DNA of 63,377 bases from Coprobacillus sp. CAG:698 (GTDB lineage Bacteria; Bacillota_I; Bacilli_A; ML615J-28; CAG-698): contig HF988711.1 of assembly GCA_000431235.1 (NCBI GenBank), positions 5,077-68,453 on the forward strand, read 5' to 3'. Each line of letters starts with the position of its first letter. Within the stretch, counting starts at the first letter, position 1. Position numbers and translations under genes: made by a program. The notes under the pieces were generated by a model. That model was not told the DNA's origin. It searched no databases and was given only the letters and a program-made list of their open reading frames with translations. Shown here one piece after another: positions 27,999-35,613 of this stretch.

Positions 27999-29306
27999 TT
28001 ATTTTGTTAGATTGTTATATAATGCTTTAATAGTATTTTCAAAATCTTTATTTGAAACACCAACAATAATAGTAAGTTCTTGTGATCCTTGAGCAATCAT
28101 TTTAATATTTATATTGTTATTACCAACAATACCAAATATTTTTCCAGAAATACCAGGTTTATCGACCATATTTCTACCAACAACAGCTATCAATGCAATA
28201 TCCTCATCAATAGAAATATCACTAACGTTGTCAAGTTTCTTTATTTCTGTTAATAAATCATATTTAATCTTTTCAATGTCTTTGCTCTCAACAACACAAC
28301 TGAATGTATCAATTCCTGTTGGGATATGTTCGATATTAACTTTAAATAAGTCAAACACTTTTAAGACATCAAGTAAAGTCTTAAGCTTAGAAGAAGTTGT
28401 TGACTTAGTTATAGTAAATGATGTAAAGTGTTTTTTGCCCGAAATACCAGTAATGAGTTGAGATTTATCTGCACAATTGTCAGATATAATAGTACCTTCA
28501 TCATTTGGCCTATTTGTGTTAAGAATTCTAATAGGGATATTATTCTTTTGAACCGGAAAAACTGTTTCTTCGTGAAGAACATTTGCACCCATGTATGATA
28601 ATTCGCGAAGTTCTTCGTAAGAAATTTCTTTGATTATTTTAGCATTATCAATTATTTTTGGATCAGCCATAAGGATACCAGAAACATCAGTCCAATTTTC
28701 ATAATAATCAGCATTTAAAGCACTAGAAATAATTGCTCCAGATATATCAGATCCACCTCTTGAGAAAGTTTTAATTTCACCATTCAAATATGAGCCATAA
28801 AACCCAGGAATCACTAAATGAGTTTCGTTTTCATAGGCATTTTTTATGAGTTCGTAAGACTTATCATAATTTACTTTACCATCATAATTAAATTTAATTA
28901 AGTCTTTGCTATCAACGAAAGAAAAACCTAAGTATATAGCCATTAGTTTAGCTGTTATATATTCACCACGACTAACTAAAAAATCTTCAGAAATATCCTT
29001 ATGTAACATTTTTTTTAATTCTTCAAATTCTTTGTCTAAGTCAAAAGAAATACCTAAATCATCACGAACGTTTGTAAAACGTGTCTTAATTAAGTCGAAG
29101 ATATTATCGTAAGGAACATTATATTTTAGATGTGCATGTAAAAGGTATAACAAATCGGTTATTTTGCTATCTCCTTTTTCTTTTTTTCCAAGAGCTGAAA
29201 CAATTACAACATTACGATAAGGATTACTTTCAATAATGTTTTTAACCTTTTTAAATTGTGTGCTATTAGCAACAGATGAGCCACCAAACTTAGATACAAC
29301 TAGCAT
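27999..29306 (-). CDS. lysC: Aspartate kinase
   Basis: A 435-residue aspartokinase, the first step of the Asp family pathway (Lys, Met, Thr, diaminopimelate): aspartate + ATP to aspartyl phosphate. The N-terminus carries K-F-G-G-S-S-V-A. SRGEYITAKL, the FSRGGSDISGA block (about 175-190) and W-T-D-V-S-G-I are family motifs. Two ACT-type regulatory domains follow (about 295-365 and 370-435), so feedback control by an amino acid is expected. AGGAGG lies 8 bases before the ATG. No lysine riboswitch is seen upstream. Diaminopimelate supply would fit a peptidoglycan-making cell. Confidence 0.93.
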   Translation of the reverse strand: MLVVSKFGGSSVANSTQFKKVKNIIESNPYRNVVIVSALGKKEKGDSKITDLLYLLHAHLKYNVPYDNIFDLIKTRFTNVRDDLGISFDLDKEFEELKKMLHKDISEDFLVSRGEYITAKLMAIYLGFSFVDSKDLIKFNYDGKVNYDKSYELIKNAYENETHLVIPGFYGSYLNGEIKTFSRGGSDISGAIISSALNADYYENWTDVSGILMADPKIIDNAKIIKEISYEELRELSYMGANVLHEETVFPVQKNNIPIRILNTNRPNDEGTIISDNCADKSQLITGISGKKHFTSFTITKSTTSSKLKTLLDVLKVFDLFKVNIEHIPTGIDTFSCVVESKDIEKIKYDLLTEIKKLDNVSDISIDEDIALIAVVGRNMVDKPGISGKIFGIVGNNNINIKMIAQGSQELTIIVGVSNKDFENTIKALYNNLTK

Positions 29307-29338
29307 ATATATTCCTCCTTTTAGTTAAATTTACTATT

Positions 29339-29367
29339 ATTATACCTTTTTTATATAATCTATGCAA
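29339..29367 (-). promoter_or_regulatory. Promoter of the aspartokinase gene
   Basis: On the minus strand, TTGCAT and TATAAT are spaced by 17 bases, ending about 30 bases before the start codon. Confidence 0.7.
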
Positions 29368-29417
29368 GAAAAAGAATATTAGAGTTTCTAAAAGCATATT
29401 ATCAAATAGGTGATATT

Positions 29418-29924
29418 ATGAAATTTCATATTGTTAGAAATGGTGAGACATTAGAAAAAATAATGTTTTTATATCAAGTTAAAGAAGACGAGTTAAAAGA
29501 AGCAAATAGACATATAAAGAATTTTAAAAGTTTAATTCCTGGTAGTAAGCTTAGAATTCCAATTATAAGTGAAGCAATTGATAATGATGTTTTAGAAATG
29601 GAGCCATTTGTGGAAGATTATTATCCAAAAGAAATTGAAGAAAAAGAAGATGTTAAAGAATTAAAGATGGAAGAAGAAATTAGATTGACAGATAAAGATG
29701 AAATAGATAACAAAGATGAAATAATATTAGAGGAGAATAAGAAAGAAGAACATGATGACAAAGAGGAAATATTATTAGGAGAGAATAAGAAAGAGGACAA
29801 AAACATAGAAAAAACAAATAAAAAAAAGGATAATAAACAGCATAGACTGAGTTATTATCCATATTATTACTATGATCCTTATACAAGAAGATACTATGTA
29901 TATTATTATCCATATTATATTTAA
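29418..29924 (+). CDS. LysM protein with acidic repeats and Tyr-rich tail, coat-like
   Basis: A 168-residue protein in three parts. Residues 1-50 form one LysM domain (peptidoglycan/chitin binding; GETLEKIMFLYQVKEDELKEAN and LIPGSKLRIP). Residues about 70-140 are Glu/Lys/Asp-rich with a diverged repeat (EIILEENKKE, EILLGENKKE). The last 25 residues are strongly Tyr-rich (YYPYYYYDPYTRRYYVYYYP). LysM plus a Tyr-rich tail recalls SafA-like spore coat morphogenetic proteins, whose tyrosines can crosslink. No signal peptide is seen, which also fits a mother-cell protein. Whether this organism sporulates is unknown. Its stop directly abuts the stop of the convergent DUF362 gene. Confidence 0.75.
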   Translation: MKFHIVRNGETLEKIMFLYQVKEDELKEANRHIKNFKSLIPGSKLRIPIISEAIDNDVLEMEPFVEDYYPKEIEEKEDVKELKMEEEIRLTDKDEIDNKDEIILEENKKEEHDDKEEILLGENKKEDKNIEKTNKKKDNKQHRLSYYPYYYYDPYTRRYYVYYYPYYI

Positions 29925-31070
29925 TTATTTAAAAAGGATTCTTCCAAGAATAGGACGTTTACTCTTTACAATTGCATTTTGAGGGCAAACCTCAGCACAG
30001 CACCAGCAGCGGATACATTTAGATTGTTTAAGAGAAGGATAATTCTTAGGAACAATTGTCATAGTATGTGGTGGACATATTTTAGCACATTCACCACATT
30101 TTATACATTTTGATTTATCAATTATAGGATGCTCAAGAAGAATATTACGAAAAATTGGATGTTTAATTAAGCGAAGGCCTTTTCCGCCAAGAGAATCTTT
30201 TGGGGCTTCAAAAGAAACATCTTCAAAACAATTTAAAGAATCTCCTATAATGTTTAGTTCATTGATATTTGTGTAGCCTCTTTCAGAAGCTACTTTTGTT
30301 AATATCAAATTATCCGGATTAAGTTTAACAAGTTTACAAGCAACATAATCAATAAGGCAAGCATCAGTAGAACCTAAAAGCGCGTAAGCATTCTTAGGTC
30401 TCCCCCCTGATGATGGTCCTTCACCTTCTAAACCTAAAATTCCATCAGTAAAATTCAAAATGTTTTTGTTTTTGAATGACTCAAGAAGGGCGCCATACAA
30501 ATCATTAAAGGCATTACTGAAAGAAAGAGGGTTACTAGCCTTTACATGCCATCCTGCTTTGTTTAATCCGTAAATTAGTCCAAAGTAATTTTTTTGGGCT
30601 CCAGTCATATATGTTAGTGTGTGAGTCTTAAGTTTTGCAAGGTTAATTAATGTATCACATTCTATTATTTCTCTTGAAACTTCAAAATCAGAATATATAC
30701 TTGGATTACTATTAGAAATAGTAATAACATCTTTACCATTAAGAATTTTGAGGTTATATTTTTCAATTACATCATATATGCCATTTTTCTTTAAAGTAAA
30801 AGTAATATCTTTAGTTGCTGGATTATCACCAATAATAATATTGCTTGTGATTTTAAGTACTTCTTTTACAATGCATTCAATAAAAGCAGGATGTGTAGTT
30901 ATTCCCATTTCCTTTGGAAAAGGACCAACACAATTCAACTTTATAAATACTTTACTATCTTTTTTTATGTATTTATCAAGGCCTCCTAGCAGATTTAGTA
31001 GTTGATTAACTTTTGTTTCTAACATATTTATATCATAAGATTCACATCTTAATAAAGCAACATTAGCCAT
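29925..31070 (-). CDS. DUF362 protein with C-terminal 2x[4Fe-4S] ferredoxin domain
   Basis: A 381-residue protein: a DUF362 domain (about 1-290; KLNCVGPFPKEMG, IGDNPATKD, LAKLKTHTLTYMTGAQKNYFG) and a bacterial ferredoxin domain. The latter has two Cys motifs (CIKCGECAKICP and CIRCWCCAEVCP at about 320-365), giving two [4Fe-4S] clusters. The function of DUF362 is unsettled; an electron-transfer or Fe-S-related role is likely in this anaerobe. A GGAGA ribosome binding site precedes the ATG. The gene is monocistronic, with no spacer to the convergent LysM gene. Confidence 0.88.
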   Translation of the reverse strand: MANVALLRCESYDINMLETKVNQLLNLLGGLDKYIKKDSKVFIKLNCVGPFPKEMGITTHPAFIECIVKEVLKITSNIIIGDNPATKDITFTLKKNGIYDVIEKYNLKILNGKDVITISNSNPSIYSDFEVSREIIECDTLINLAKLKTHTLTYMTGAQKNYFGLIYGLNKAGWHVKASNPLSFSNAFNDLYGALLESFKNKNILNFTDGILGLEGEGPSSGGRPKNAYALLGSTDACLIDYVACKLVKLNPDNLILTKVASERGYTNINELNIIGDSLNCFEDVSFEAPKDSLGGKGLRLIKHPIFRNILLEHPIIDKSKCIKCGECAKICPPHTMTIVPKNYPSLKQSKCIRCWCCAEVCPQNAIVKSKRPILGRILFK

Positions 31071-31101
31071 AATTTGTCTCCTTTAAAAAATTTATAAAAT
31101 A

Positions 31102-31129
31102 ATTATAACATAACATATGAAAAAATCAA
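31102..31129 (-). promoter_or_regulatory. Promoter of the DUF362-ferredoxin gene
   Basis: On the minus strand, TTGATT and TATAAT are spaced by 16 bases, upstream of the ribosome binding site. Confidence 0.55.
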
Positions 31130-31140
31130 ACAATAAACTA

Positions 31141-31169
31141 TTCACAATTTATAATAATTGTAGTATAAT
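31141..31169 (+). promoter_or_regulatory. Promoter of the phosphodiester glycosidase gene
   Basis: TTCACA at 31141-31146 and TATAAT at 31164-31169 are spaced by 17 bases, ending 31 bases before the start codon. Confidence 0.7.
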
Positions 31170-31199
31170 TATATGTGTGAACATAGAGGTTGGTGAAAA

Positions 31200-32624
31200 A
31201 TGAAAAAAAGATTACTATTAGTAATGATGTTGATAGTCATAGTTGCGTTACTTATTCATAGCACATTGACACTTAATGCTAACAAAGCATTGTCAGATAG
31301 TAAGAATGCAAGCTATGAAATGACAGAAACAACAAAAAGTTTTACAACAGAGTATACAAGTTATAAAACAGATTTAGGAACGACTACATATAATGGTAAT
31401 ACGTATAAACAAAGAGTTCATGTTTTCTTTCAAAAACAAACAAAAAATAGCAAAATTGTTACATGGGCTGTTCAAAGCGATGCGGGTAAACTAAGCAGAG
31501 TTCCTGTTAGTGCAATTTGTGCAAACTATGAATTATTGCATCCAGGATGGAAGGTTGTTGGAGCTATAAATGCAGACCAGTACACAACTGGATTTGGCGA
31601 TAATATTGGTGCTAAAGGGAAAGATTATTATTACCCTCAACCATATTATTCAATGATTGCTGATGGTGAAGGTTGGTTTACGATGACAGGATTACCAGCA
31701 ATGGCCCAAAATATCCTAGGATTCTTACAAGATGGGTCAGAAAATCCACTAATCAGTGGTAGTTCAAATATTATAAATGGTAATATAAAGTTTAGTGGAA
31801 TGTATCTTTATATACTAGATAATAATGGTAATAGATTAGAAAAATTCCAAGTAAATAAGTTTAATGAGTCACCAAGAGAACTTGAGACAGCAGTATGGTC
31901 AAGTCATTACAACGAAAAGGAAGAATTTCCAGATATGACTATATCTAGTCTGAATAATATATATGTTGTGAAAAGAGCTGAAAGAGCAATTGCTAATAAT
32001 TCTATTGATTACCAATACAAAGATAAAAATGGTTATGATGCTTTTTTTGGTAAAGGAATAATATCTGAAGTAACTAGCAAAGCTACCTTCGGTTATGGAG
32101 CGTTTGCTGTAGAGACAAATGATGAATATTTGCGAAGTAAACTAACAAAAGGAACGAGAATAATGGTCCAATACGAATTGGAAGGAAAATTTGCAAACGT
32201 TGAATCAGCAATTGGATATCACACAATACATAGAATGAATGGAGTGGATATTCCTAGTAGTGGATCGTATAATACTAGCAAATATACTCGTTCAATAGTT
32301 GGTAGAACTAGTGATGGTAAAATATTCCTAATGGCTGTTGACCAAACAAATTATTCAGGAATGAACTGGGAAGAAATAGATGCATGTCTTAAGTATTATG
32401 ATGTTGATGAAGCTTACCAAATGGATGGAGGAGGCTCAACAACGGCAGTCATTAAGGAAAACGATAAGTTTATAGTCGTAAACACGCCAAGAGATGGAGC
32501 GCCAAGAAGTATACTAAATGCCTTGTTGCTTGTGGAAAAAGATGAAACAGTGGAAACAAAAATTCAGAAAATGATCAATCGTAAAAATATTTATGTTAAA
32601 AGAGTAAAAAAAGAAGATGAATAA
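31200..32624 (+). CDS. Secreted phosphodiester glycosidase (NAGPA domain) protein
   Basis: A 474-residue protein with an N-terminal Lys-rich start and a hydrophobic segment (about 5-24), a signal peptide or anchor. The C-terminal half has the NAGPA/phosphodiester glycosidase signature: SIVGRTSDGKIFLMAVD (about 360) and YQMDGGGSTTAV (about 402), the catalytic D-G-G-G-S-T block. Members cleave GlcNAc-phosphodiester linkages and are often tied to wall or exopolysaccharide glycans. It ends one base before the FMN riboswitch and shows no obvious link to it. The target polymer is unknown. Confidence 0.85.
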   Translation: MKKRLLLVMMLIVIVALLIHSTLTLNANKALSDSKNASYEMTETTKSFTTEYTSYKTDLGTTTYNGNTYKQRVHVFFQKQTKNSKIVTWAVQSDAGKLSRVPVSAICANYELLHPGWKVVGAINADQYTTGFGDNIGAKGKDYYYPQPYYSMIADGEGWFTMTGLPAMAQNILGFLQDGSENPLISGSSNIINGNIKFSGMYLYILDNNGNRLEKFQVNKFNESPRELETAVWSSHYNEKEEFPDMTISSLNNIYVVKRAERAIANNSIDYQYKDKNGYDAFFGKGIISEVTSKATFGYGAFAVETNDEYLRSKLTKGTRIMVQYELEGKFANVESAIGYHTIHRMNGVDIPSSGSYNTSKYTRSIVGRTSDGKIFLMAVDQTNYSGMNWEEIDACLKYYDVDEAYQMDGGGSTTAVIKENDKFIVVNTPRDGAPRSILNALLLVEKDETVETKIQKMINRKNIYVKRVKKEDE

Positions 32625-32728
32625 TATTCAGGGCATGGTGAAATTCCAGACCGGTGGTAAAGTCCACGAGTGAAAACTGAAATGGTGAAATTCCATTACC
32701 GATAGTTAAAGTCTAGATGAAAGAATAT
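32624..32728 (+). ncRNA. FMN riboswitch (RFN element)
   Basis: The element has the conserved blocks: GGGCATGGTGAAATTCC, ACCGGTGGTAAAGTCCACGA, then a second GGTGAAATTCC, ACCGATAGTTAAAGTCTAGA and ATGAAAGA. P1 forms from ATATTC (32624-32629) and GAATAT (32723-32728). A terminator follows directly and ribU lies downstream, so FMN should switch off riboflavin uptake. The aptamer's GGGCAT (32631-32636) has the same sequence as the 3' arm of the terminator. It could therefore pair with ATGCCC at 32731-32736 as an antiterminator when FMN is absent. Confidence 0.95.
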
Positions 32729-32729
32729 A

Positions 32730-32753
32730 AATGCCCGTAGTGGGCATTTTTTT
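32730..32753 (+). terminator. Regulatory terminator of the FMN riboswitch
   Basis: AATGCCC (32730-32736) and GGGCATT (32742-32748) enclose a 5-base loop and are followed by a T-run that runs into the ribU ribosome binding site. Confidence 0.9.
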
Positions 32754-32767
32754 ATGAGGTGAGTAAA

Positions 32768-33409
32768 ATGAATGAAAAAAAATTAAAAACAAAAAAAATA
32801 GTTAGTTTAGGTGTATTTTCTGCACTTTCGTTAGTATTATATTATTTACGATTTCCACTACCAATGTTTCCAAGTTTCTTAGAAATACAATTCTCAATGC
32901 TTCCACTTATTATTGGCGGATTCTGCTATGGATTTGGTTTTTCAGCGATTGCTCTTGTAATTAAAACAATAATAGCTGTGGCAATTTCCTTTGGTAACTC
33001 AATAGCAGTCGGTGAGTTTGCTGATCTTACAATTGGATTAGTTGTGCTTTTAGTTGTAACAACAATATATAGTAAAAACAAAACTAAAAAAACAGCAATA
33101 ATTTCGTTAGTAACTGGTGTAGTTACATGGGTATTAATATCGGCCCTTATAAATTATTTTATCCTAATACCAATATATATAAAACTATTTTTCAAAGGTG
33201 ATATCAATAGTTTTATAGGTGCCATATCTATTATTCCTAATGTTACAACAGAAAATTACAAAATCAAATATGTGCTATTAGGTGCAATACCATTTAATAC
33301 GATATTATCAACAATTGTTTCATTAATAACATTTGTTTCATATAAGAAAATATCAAGATTTCTGAAAAAAGAACCAGAAGACACAAATGAATCATTGACT
33401 AATGAGTAA
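32768..33409 (+). CDS. ribU: Riboflavin ECF transporter, substrate-binding (S) component
   Basis: A 213-residue integral membrane protein with about six helices. Its pattern is that of RibU: a Lys-rich N-terminus, ALSLVLYYLRFPLPMFPSFLEIQFSMLP (loop that contacts riboflavin), GGFCYGFGFSA, and GEFADLTIG. It works with a shared ECF energising module not present in this window. The FMN riboswitch directly upstream strongly supports the substrate. The ATG at 32768 is chosen because the earlier in-frame GTG at 32759 lies inside the GAGGTGA ribosome binding site. Confidence 0.95.
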   Translation: MNEKKLKTKKIVSLGVFSALSLVLYYLRFPLPMFPSFLEIQFSMLPLIIGGFCYGFGFSAIALVIKTIIAVAISFGNSIAVGEFADLTIGLVVLLVVTTIYSKNKTKKTAIISLVTGVVTWVLISALINYFILIPIYIKLFFKGDINSFIGAISIIPNVTTENYKIKYVLLGAIPFNTILSTIVSLITFVSYKKISRFLKKEPEDTNESLTNE

Positions 33410-33423
33410 AATAATAGTATAAT
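33395..33423 (+). promoter_or_regulatory. Promoter inside the end of ribU for the next gene
   Basis: TTGACT at 33395-33400 and TATAAT at 33418-33423 are spaced by 17 bases, just before the gene at 33448. Confidence 0.75.
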
Positions 33424-33447
33424 AAACATAAATAAAAGAGGTATACT

Positions 33448-33927
33448 ATGAGTAAAAAGAAAACCGCTGTAAGATTATCACCTGTTAAGGTTATTTTACC
33501 AATATTCGCACTTGTAATTTTATTTGTTGTAGTGCTTGCAATTATAAATTGTAGTACAAAAGCAAAGACATATGAGTGTACTAAATTTGAACAAGTTGTA
33601 AGTACAACTTCAGGAGAAATTACTGATAATTTACTAGATTTAACATATAGTTATTATAAATTAACTATGAAGAGAAACAAAACTTTTGTTTTAGAATATA
33701 AGTTAAAAAAGAATGATAAAGTTGAAACTTATGAAGGTACATATAAAGTCGAAGGTGATACATACTATTTAAGTTATAAAGCTAATAGAGAAGAGCCTTC
33801 TACATGTATCTATAAACTAAAAGATAATGTACTTAGTAGACATCAATTTGTTTCTATAAACGACAAAAATGGAAGAAGTGAGTTTAGAGGAACAATAAAA
33901 CAAGAATTTAAGCTTGTTACAGATTAG
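33448..33927 (+). CDS. Small membrane-anchored protein of unknown function
   Basis: A 159-residue protein. A basic N-terminus (about 15 residues) is followed by one hydrophobic segment (about 15-36) ending in INCS. The rest is a small beta-rich domain of the type seen in lipocalin-like Firmicute proteins (KLTMKRNKTFVLEYKLKK, YEGTYKVEGDTYYLSYK). A Cys near residue 38 could allow lipidation, but the lipobox is poor. It has its own strong promoter and terminator. No family is recognised. Confidence 0.75.
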   Translation: MSKKKTAVRLSPVKVILPIFALVILFVVVLAIINCSTKAKTYECTKFEQVVSTTSGEITDNLLDLTYSYYKLTMKRNKTFVLEYKLKKNDKVETYEGTYKVEGDTYYLSYKANREEPSTCIYKLKDNVLSRHQFVSINDKNGRSEFRGTIKQEFKLVTD

Positions 33928-33936
33928 TTAAAAATG

Positions 33937-33958
33937 AGGCCAATCTAGTTGGCCTTTT
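33937..33958 (+). terminator. Rho-independent terminator
   Basis: AGGCCAA (33937-33943) pairs with TTGGCCT (33949-33955) around a 5-base loop, followed by T. Confidence 0.85.
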
Positions 33959-34010
33959 CTCATATTTCGATAAGTTTATTAAAATATTATAATAAAATTT
34001 TGGTAAGTGA

Positions 34011-34039
34011 TTGCTTTTTTTGCAAAAATATGTTATCTT
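34011..34039 (+). promoter_or_regulatory. Promoter of the riboswitch-oadB-oadG unit
   Basis: TTGCTT at 34011-34016 and TATCTT at 34034-34039 are spaced by 17 bases. Transcription would start just before the riboswitch. Confidence 0.55.
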
Positions 34040-34047
34040 ATATAAGT

Positions 34048-34136
34048 TAACAAAGGGGAGTAGCAATTATATTTCATTCGTCAGCACGGTTAATCCCGGA
34101 TGTAATAGTCAATTTTGATATGCAAGACCTTTGTAA
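34048..34136 (+). ncRNA. yybP-ykoY family riboswitch (Mn2+ type)
   Basis: The conserved 5' block AAAGGGGAGTAGC and 3' block GCAAGACCTTT are both present and form the closing helix (ACAAAGG 34050-34056 with CCTTTGT 34128-34134). The second conserved loop appears as TCGTCAGCACGG followed by CCCGGATG. Known family members bind Mn2+ through these two loops and usually control Mn exporters or related metal genes. Here it precedes a Na+-pump gene. No terminator lies between it and the AGGAGA ribosome binding site about 12 bases downstream, so control by ribosome access is possible. Confidence 0.85.
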
Positions 34137-34159
34137 AATTAAAAAAAGGAGAAATTTAC

Positions 34160-35299
34160 ATGGATTTTTTATTAGAAGGAATCAAAGCTATTACTTGGCA
34201 ACAAGTAGTTATGTATGTAGTTGGAATTGTTTTAATTTATCTTGCTATCAAAAAAGATTTAGAGCCTGCATTACTTCTTCCAATGGGCTTTGGAGCTATT
34301 TTGGTTAACTTGCCTTTGTCAGGAGTTATTGACCAAATAGTAGGTACTGACGCAGAAGGAAATCAAATAATTGCCAAAGGAGCTATTCAGTGGCTATTTG
34401 AAACAGGAATTGATGTTTCGGAAATATTTCCACTACTCCTATTCATTGGAATCGGTGCAATGATGGACTTTGGACCATTACTTTCAAATCCTAAACTAAT
34501 TTTTGTTGGGGCAGCAGCGCAATTTGGTATTTTCGTAACAATTTGCTTAGCAACTGTTTTTGGATTTGATATTAAAGATGCAGCAAGTATAGGCATTATA
34601 GGAGCAGCAGATGGACCTACATCTATTTTAGTTGCTCAAAAGTTAAATAGTTCTTACTTGGGAGCAATTATCGTTGCTGCATATTGTTATATGGCTCTTG
34701 TTCCATTGATTCAACCCGCTGTAATAAAATTAGTAACAACAAAAGATGAAAGAAAGATAAGAATGGAGTATAATCCGCAAAGTGTTTCTAAAACAACAAA
34801 GATTATATTTCCGATAGCAGTTACAATAATTGCTGGCTTGATTGCCCCTGCTTCTGTTTCACTAGTAGGTTTTCTAATGTTTGGTAACTTAGTCAAGGAA
34901 TGTGGCGTTTTAGAATCTTTATCAGAAACTGCTAGTAAAGTACTATCTAATTTAGTCACATTGTTATTAGGCTTAACAGTTGCATTTAGTATGAAAGCTG
35001 ATGCTTTTGTAACATGGAAAACATTATTGGTTATCACTTTAGGATTGTTTGCATTTGTATTTGATACAATTGGTGGTGTAATTTTCTGTAAGTTCTTGAA
35101 TTTATTCTCAAAAAAGAAAATAAATCCAATGGTAGGTGCAGCTGGAATTTCCGCTTTCCCTATGGCATCACGAGTAGTTCAAAAATTAGGTATAAAAGAA
35201 GATCCACAAAACCATTTATTAATGCATGCATCTAGTGCAAATATATCTGGACAAATTGCGTCTGTTATTGCTGGTGGCGTAATTTTAGGATTGCTTTAG
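34160..35299 (+). CDS. oadB: Na+-transporting decarboxylase, beta subunit (OadB family)
   Basis: A 379-residue integral membrane protein of the OadB/MmdB/GcdB family. The beta subunit couples decarboxylation of a biotin-bound carboxyl group to Na+ export. Key signs are GAADGPTSILVAQKL with its conserved Asp, the paired inverted repeats of hydrophobic segments and the final SSANISGQIASVIAGG. The ATG at 34160 follows AGGAGA; an upstream in-frame ATG at 34115 lies within the riboswitch and is rejected. A gamma-like subunit follows. The carboxyltransferase (alpha) and biotin carrier are not in this window, so the acid decarboxylated is not determined. Confidence 0.92.
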   Translation: MDFLLEGIKAITWQQVVMYVVGIVLIYLAIKKDLEPALLLPMGFGAILVNLPLSGVIDQIVGTDAEGNQIIAKGAIQWLFETGIDVSEIFPLLLFIGIGAMMDFGPLLSNPKLIFVGAAAQFGIFVTICLATVFGFDIKDAASIGIIGAADGPTSILVAQKLNSSYLGAIIVAAYCYMALVPLIQPAVIKLVTTKDERKIRMEYNPQSVSKTTKIIFPIAVTIIAGLIAPASVSLVGFLMFGNLVKECGVLESLSETASKVLSNLVTLLLGLTVAFSMKADAFVTWKTLLVITLGLFAFVFDTIGGVIFCKFLNLFSKKKINPMVGAAGISAFPMASRVVQKLGIKEDPQNHLLMHASSANISGQIASVIAGGVILGLL

Positions 35300-35309
35300 G
35301 AGGTAACTT

Positions 35310-35462
35310 ATGTTTTTATATAAATGGTCTGAAGCAAAAGAAAATTTAATAGAAGCTCTTAATATTGGTTGGAAAGGAATTTTAGCTCTTTTCCTTGGAA
35401 TGGCAATTATATTTATTTTAATTTTTATATTAAATAAAATCACAAATAAAAAAGCAAAATAA
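35310..35462 (+). CDS. oadG: Small single-span membrane protein, OadG (gamma subunit)-like
   Basis: A 50-residue protein with one hydrophobic helix (about 23-42, WKGILALFLGMAIIFILIFI). The G-M-x-I-x-F-I-L-I pattern is typical of the gamma subunit of Na+-pumping decarboxylases, which holds the complex together. It starts 10 bases after oadB, with AGGAGGT overlapping the oadB stop region. It is followed by a strong terminator. Position, size and pattern agree; the assignment remains an inference because such small proteins carry little signal. Confidence 0.75.
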   Translation: MFLYKWSEAKENLIEALNIGWKGILALFLGMAIIFILIFILNKITNKKAK

Positions 35463-35487
35463 GCACTGGAGATTTTTCAGTGCTTTT
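35461..35487 (+). terminator. Rho-independent terminator
   Basis: AAGCACTG (35461-35468) pairs with CAGTGCTT (35478-35485), followed by T. It overlaps the stop of the oadG-like gene. Confidence 0.9.
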
Positions 35488-35539
35488 TTCTTACAAATAA
35501 GGCAAAATCAAAAATAATTAACTTATTTTTTAAAAAGTC

Positions 35540-35568
35540 TTGAGTAAAAGCATAAATTATGCTATAAT
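35540..35568 (+). promoter_or_regulatory. Promoter of the PFOR gene
   Basis: TTGAGT at 35540-35545 and TATAAT at 35563-35568 are spaced by 17 bases. Confidence 0.75.
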
Positions 35569-35613
35569 AAACCTAAATGCATTTTAAAATGTAATATTAT
35601 GGAGGAATTTAAA

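Noticed and set aside
34115..34159. Upstream extension of oadB from ATG 34115
   Set aside because: It lies inside the 3' part of the riboswitch and has no ribosome binding site; ATG 34160 has AGGAGA and gives the normal OadB start.
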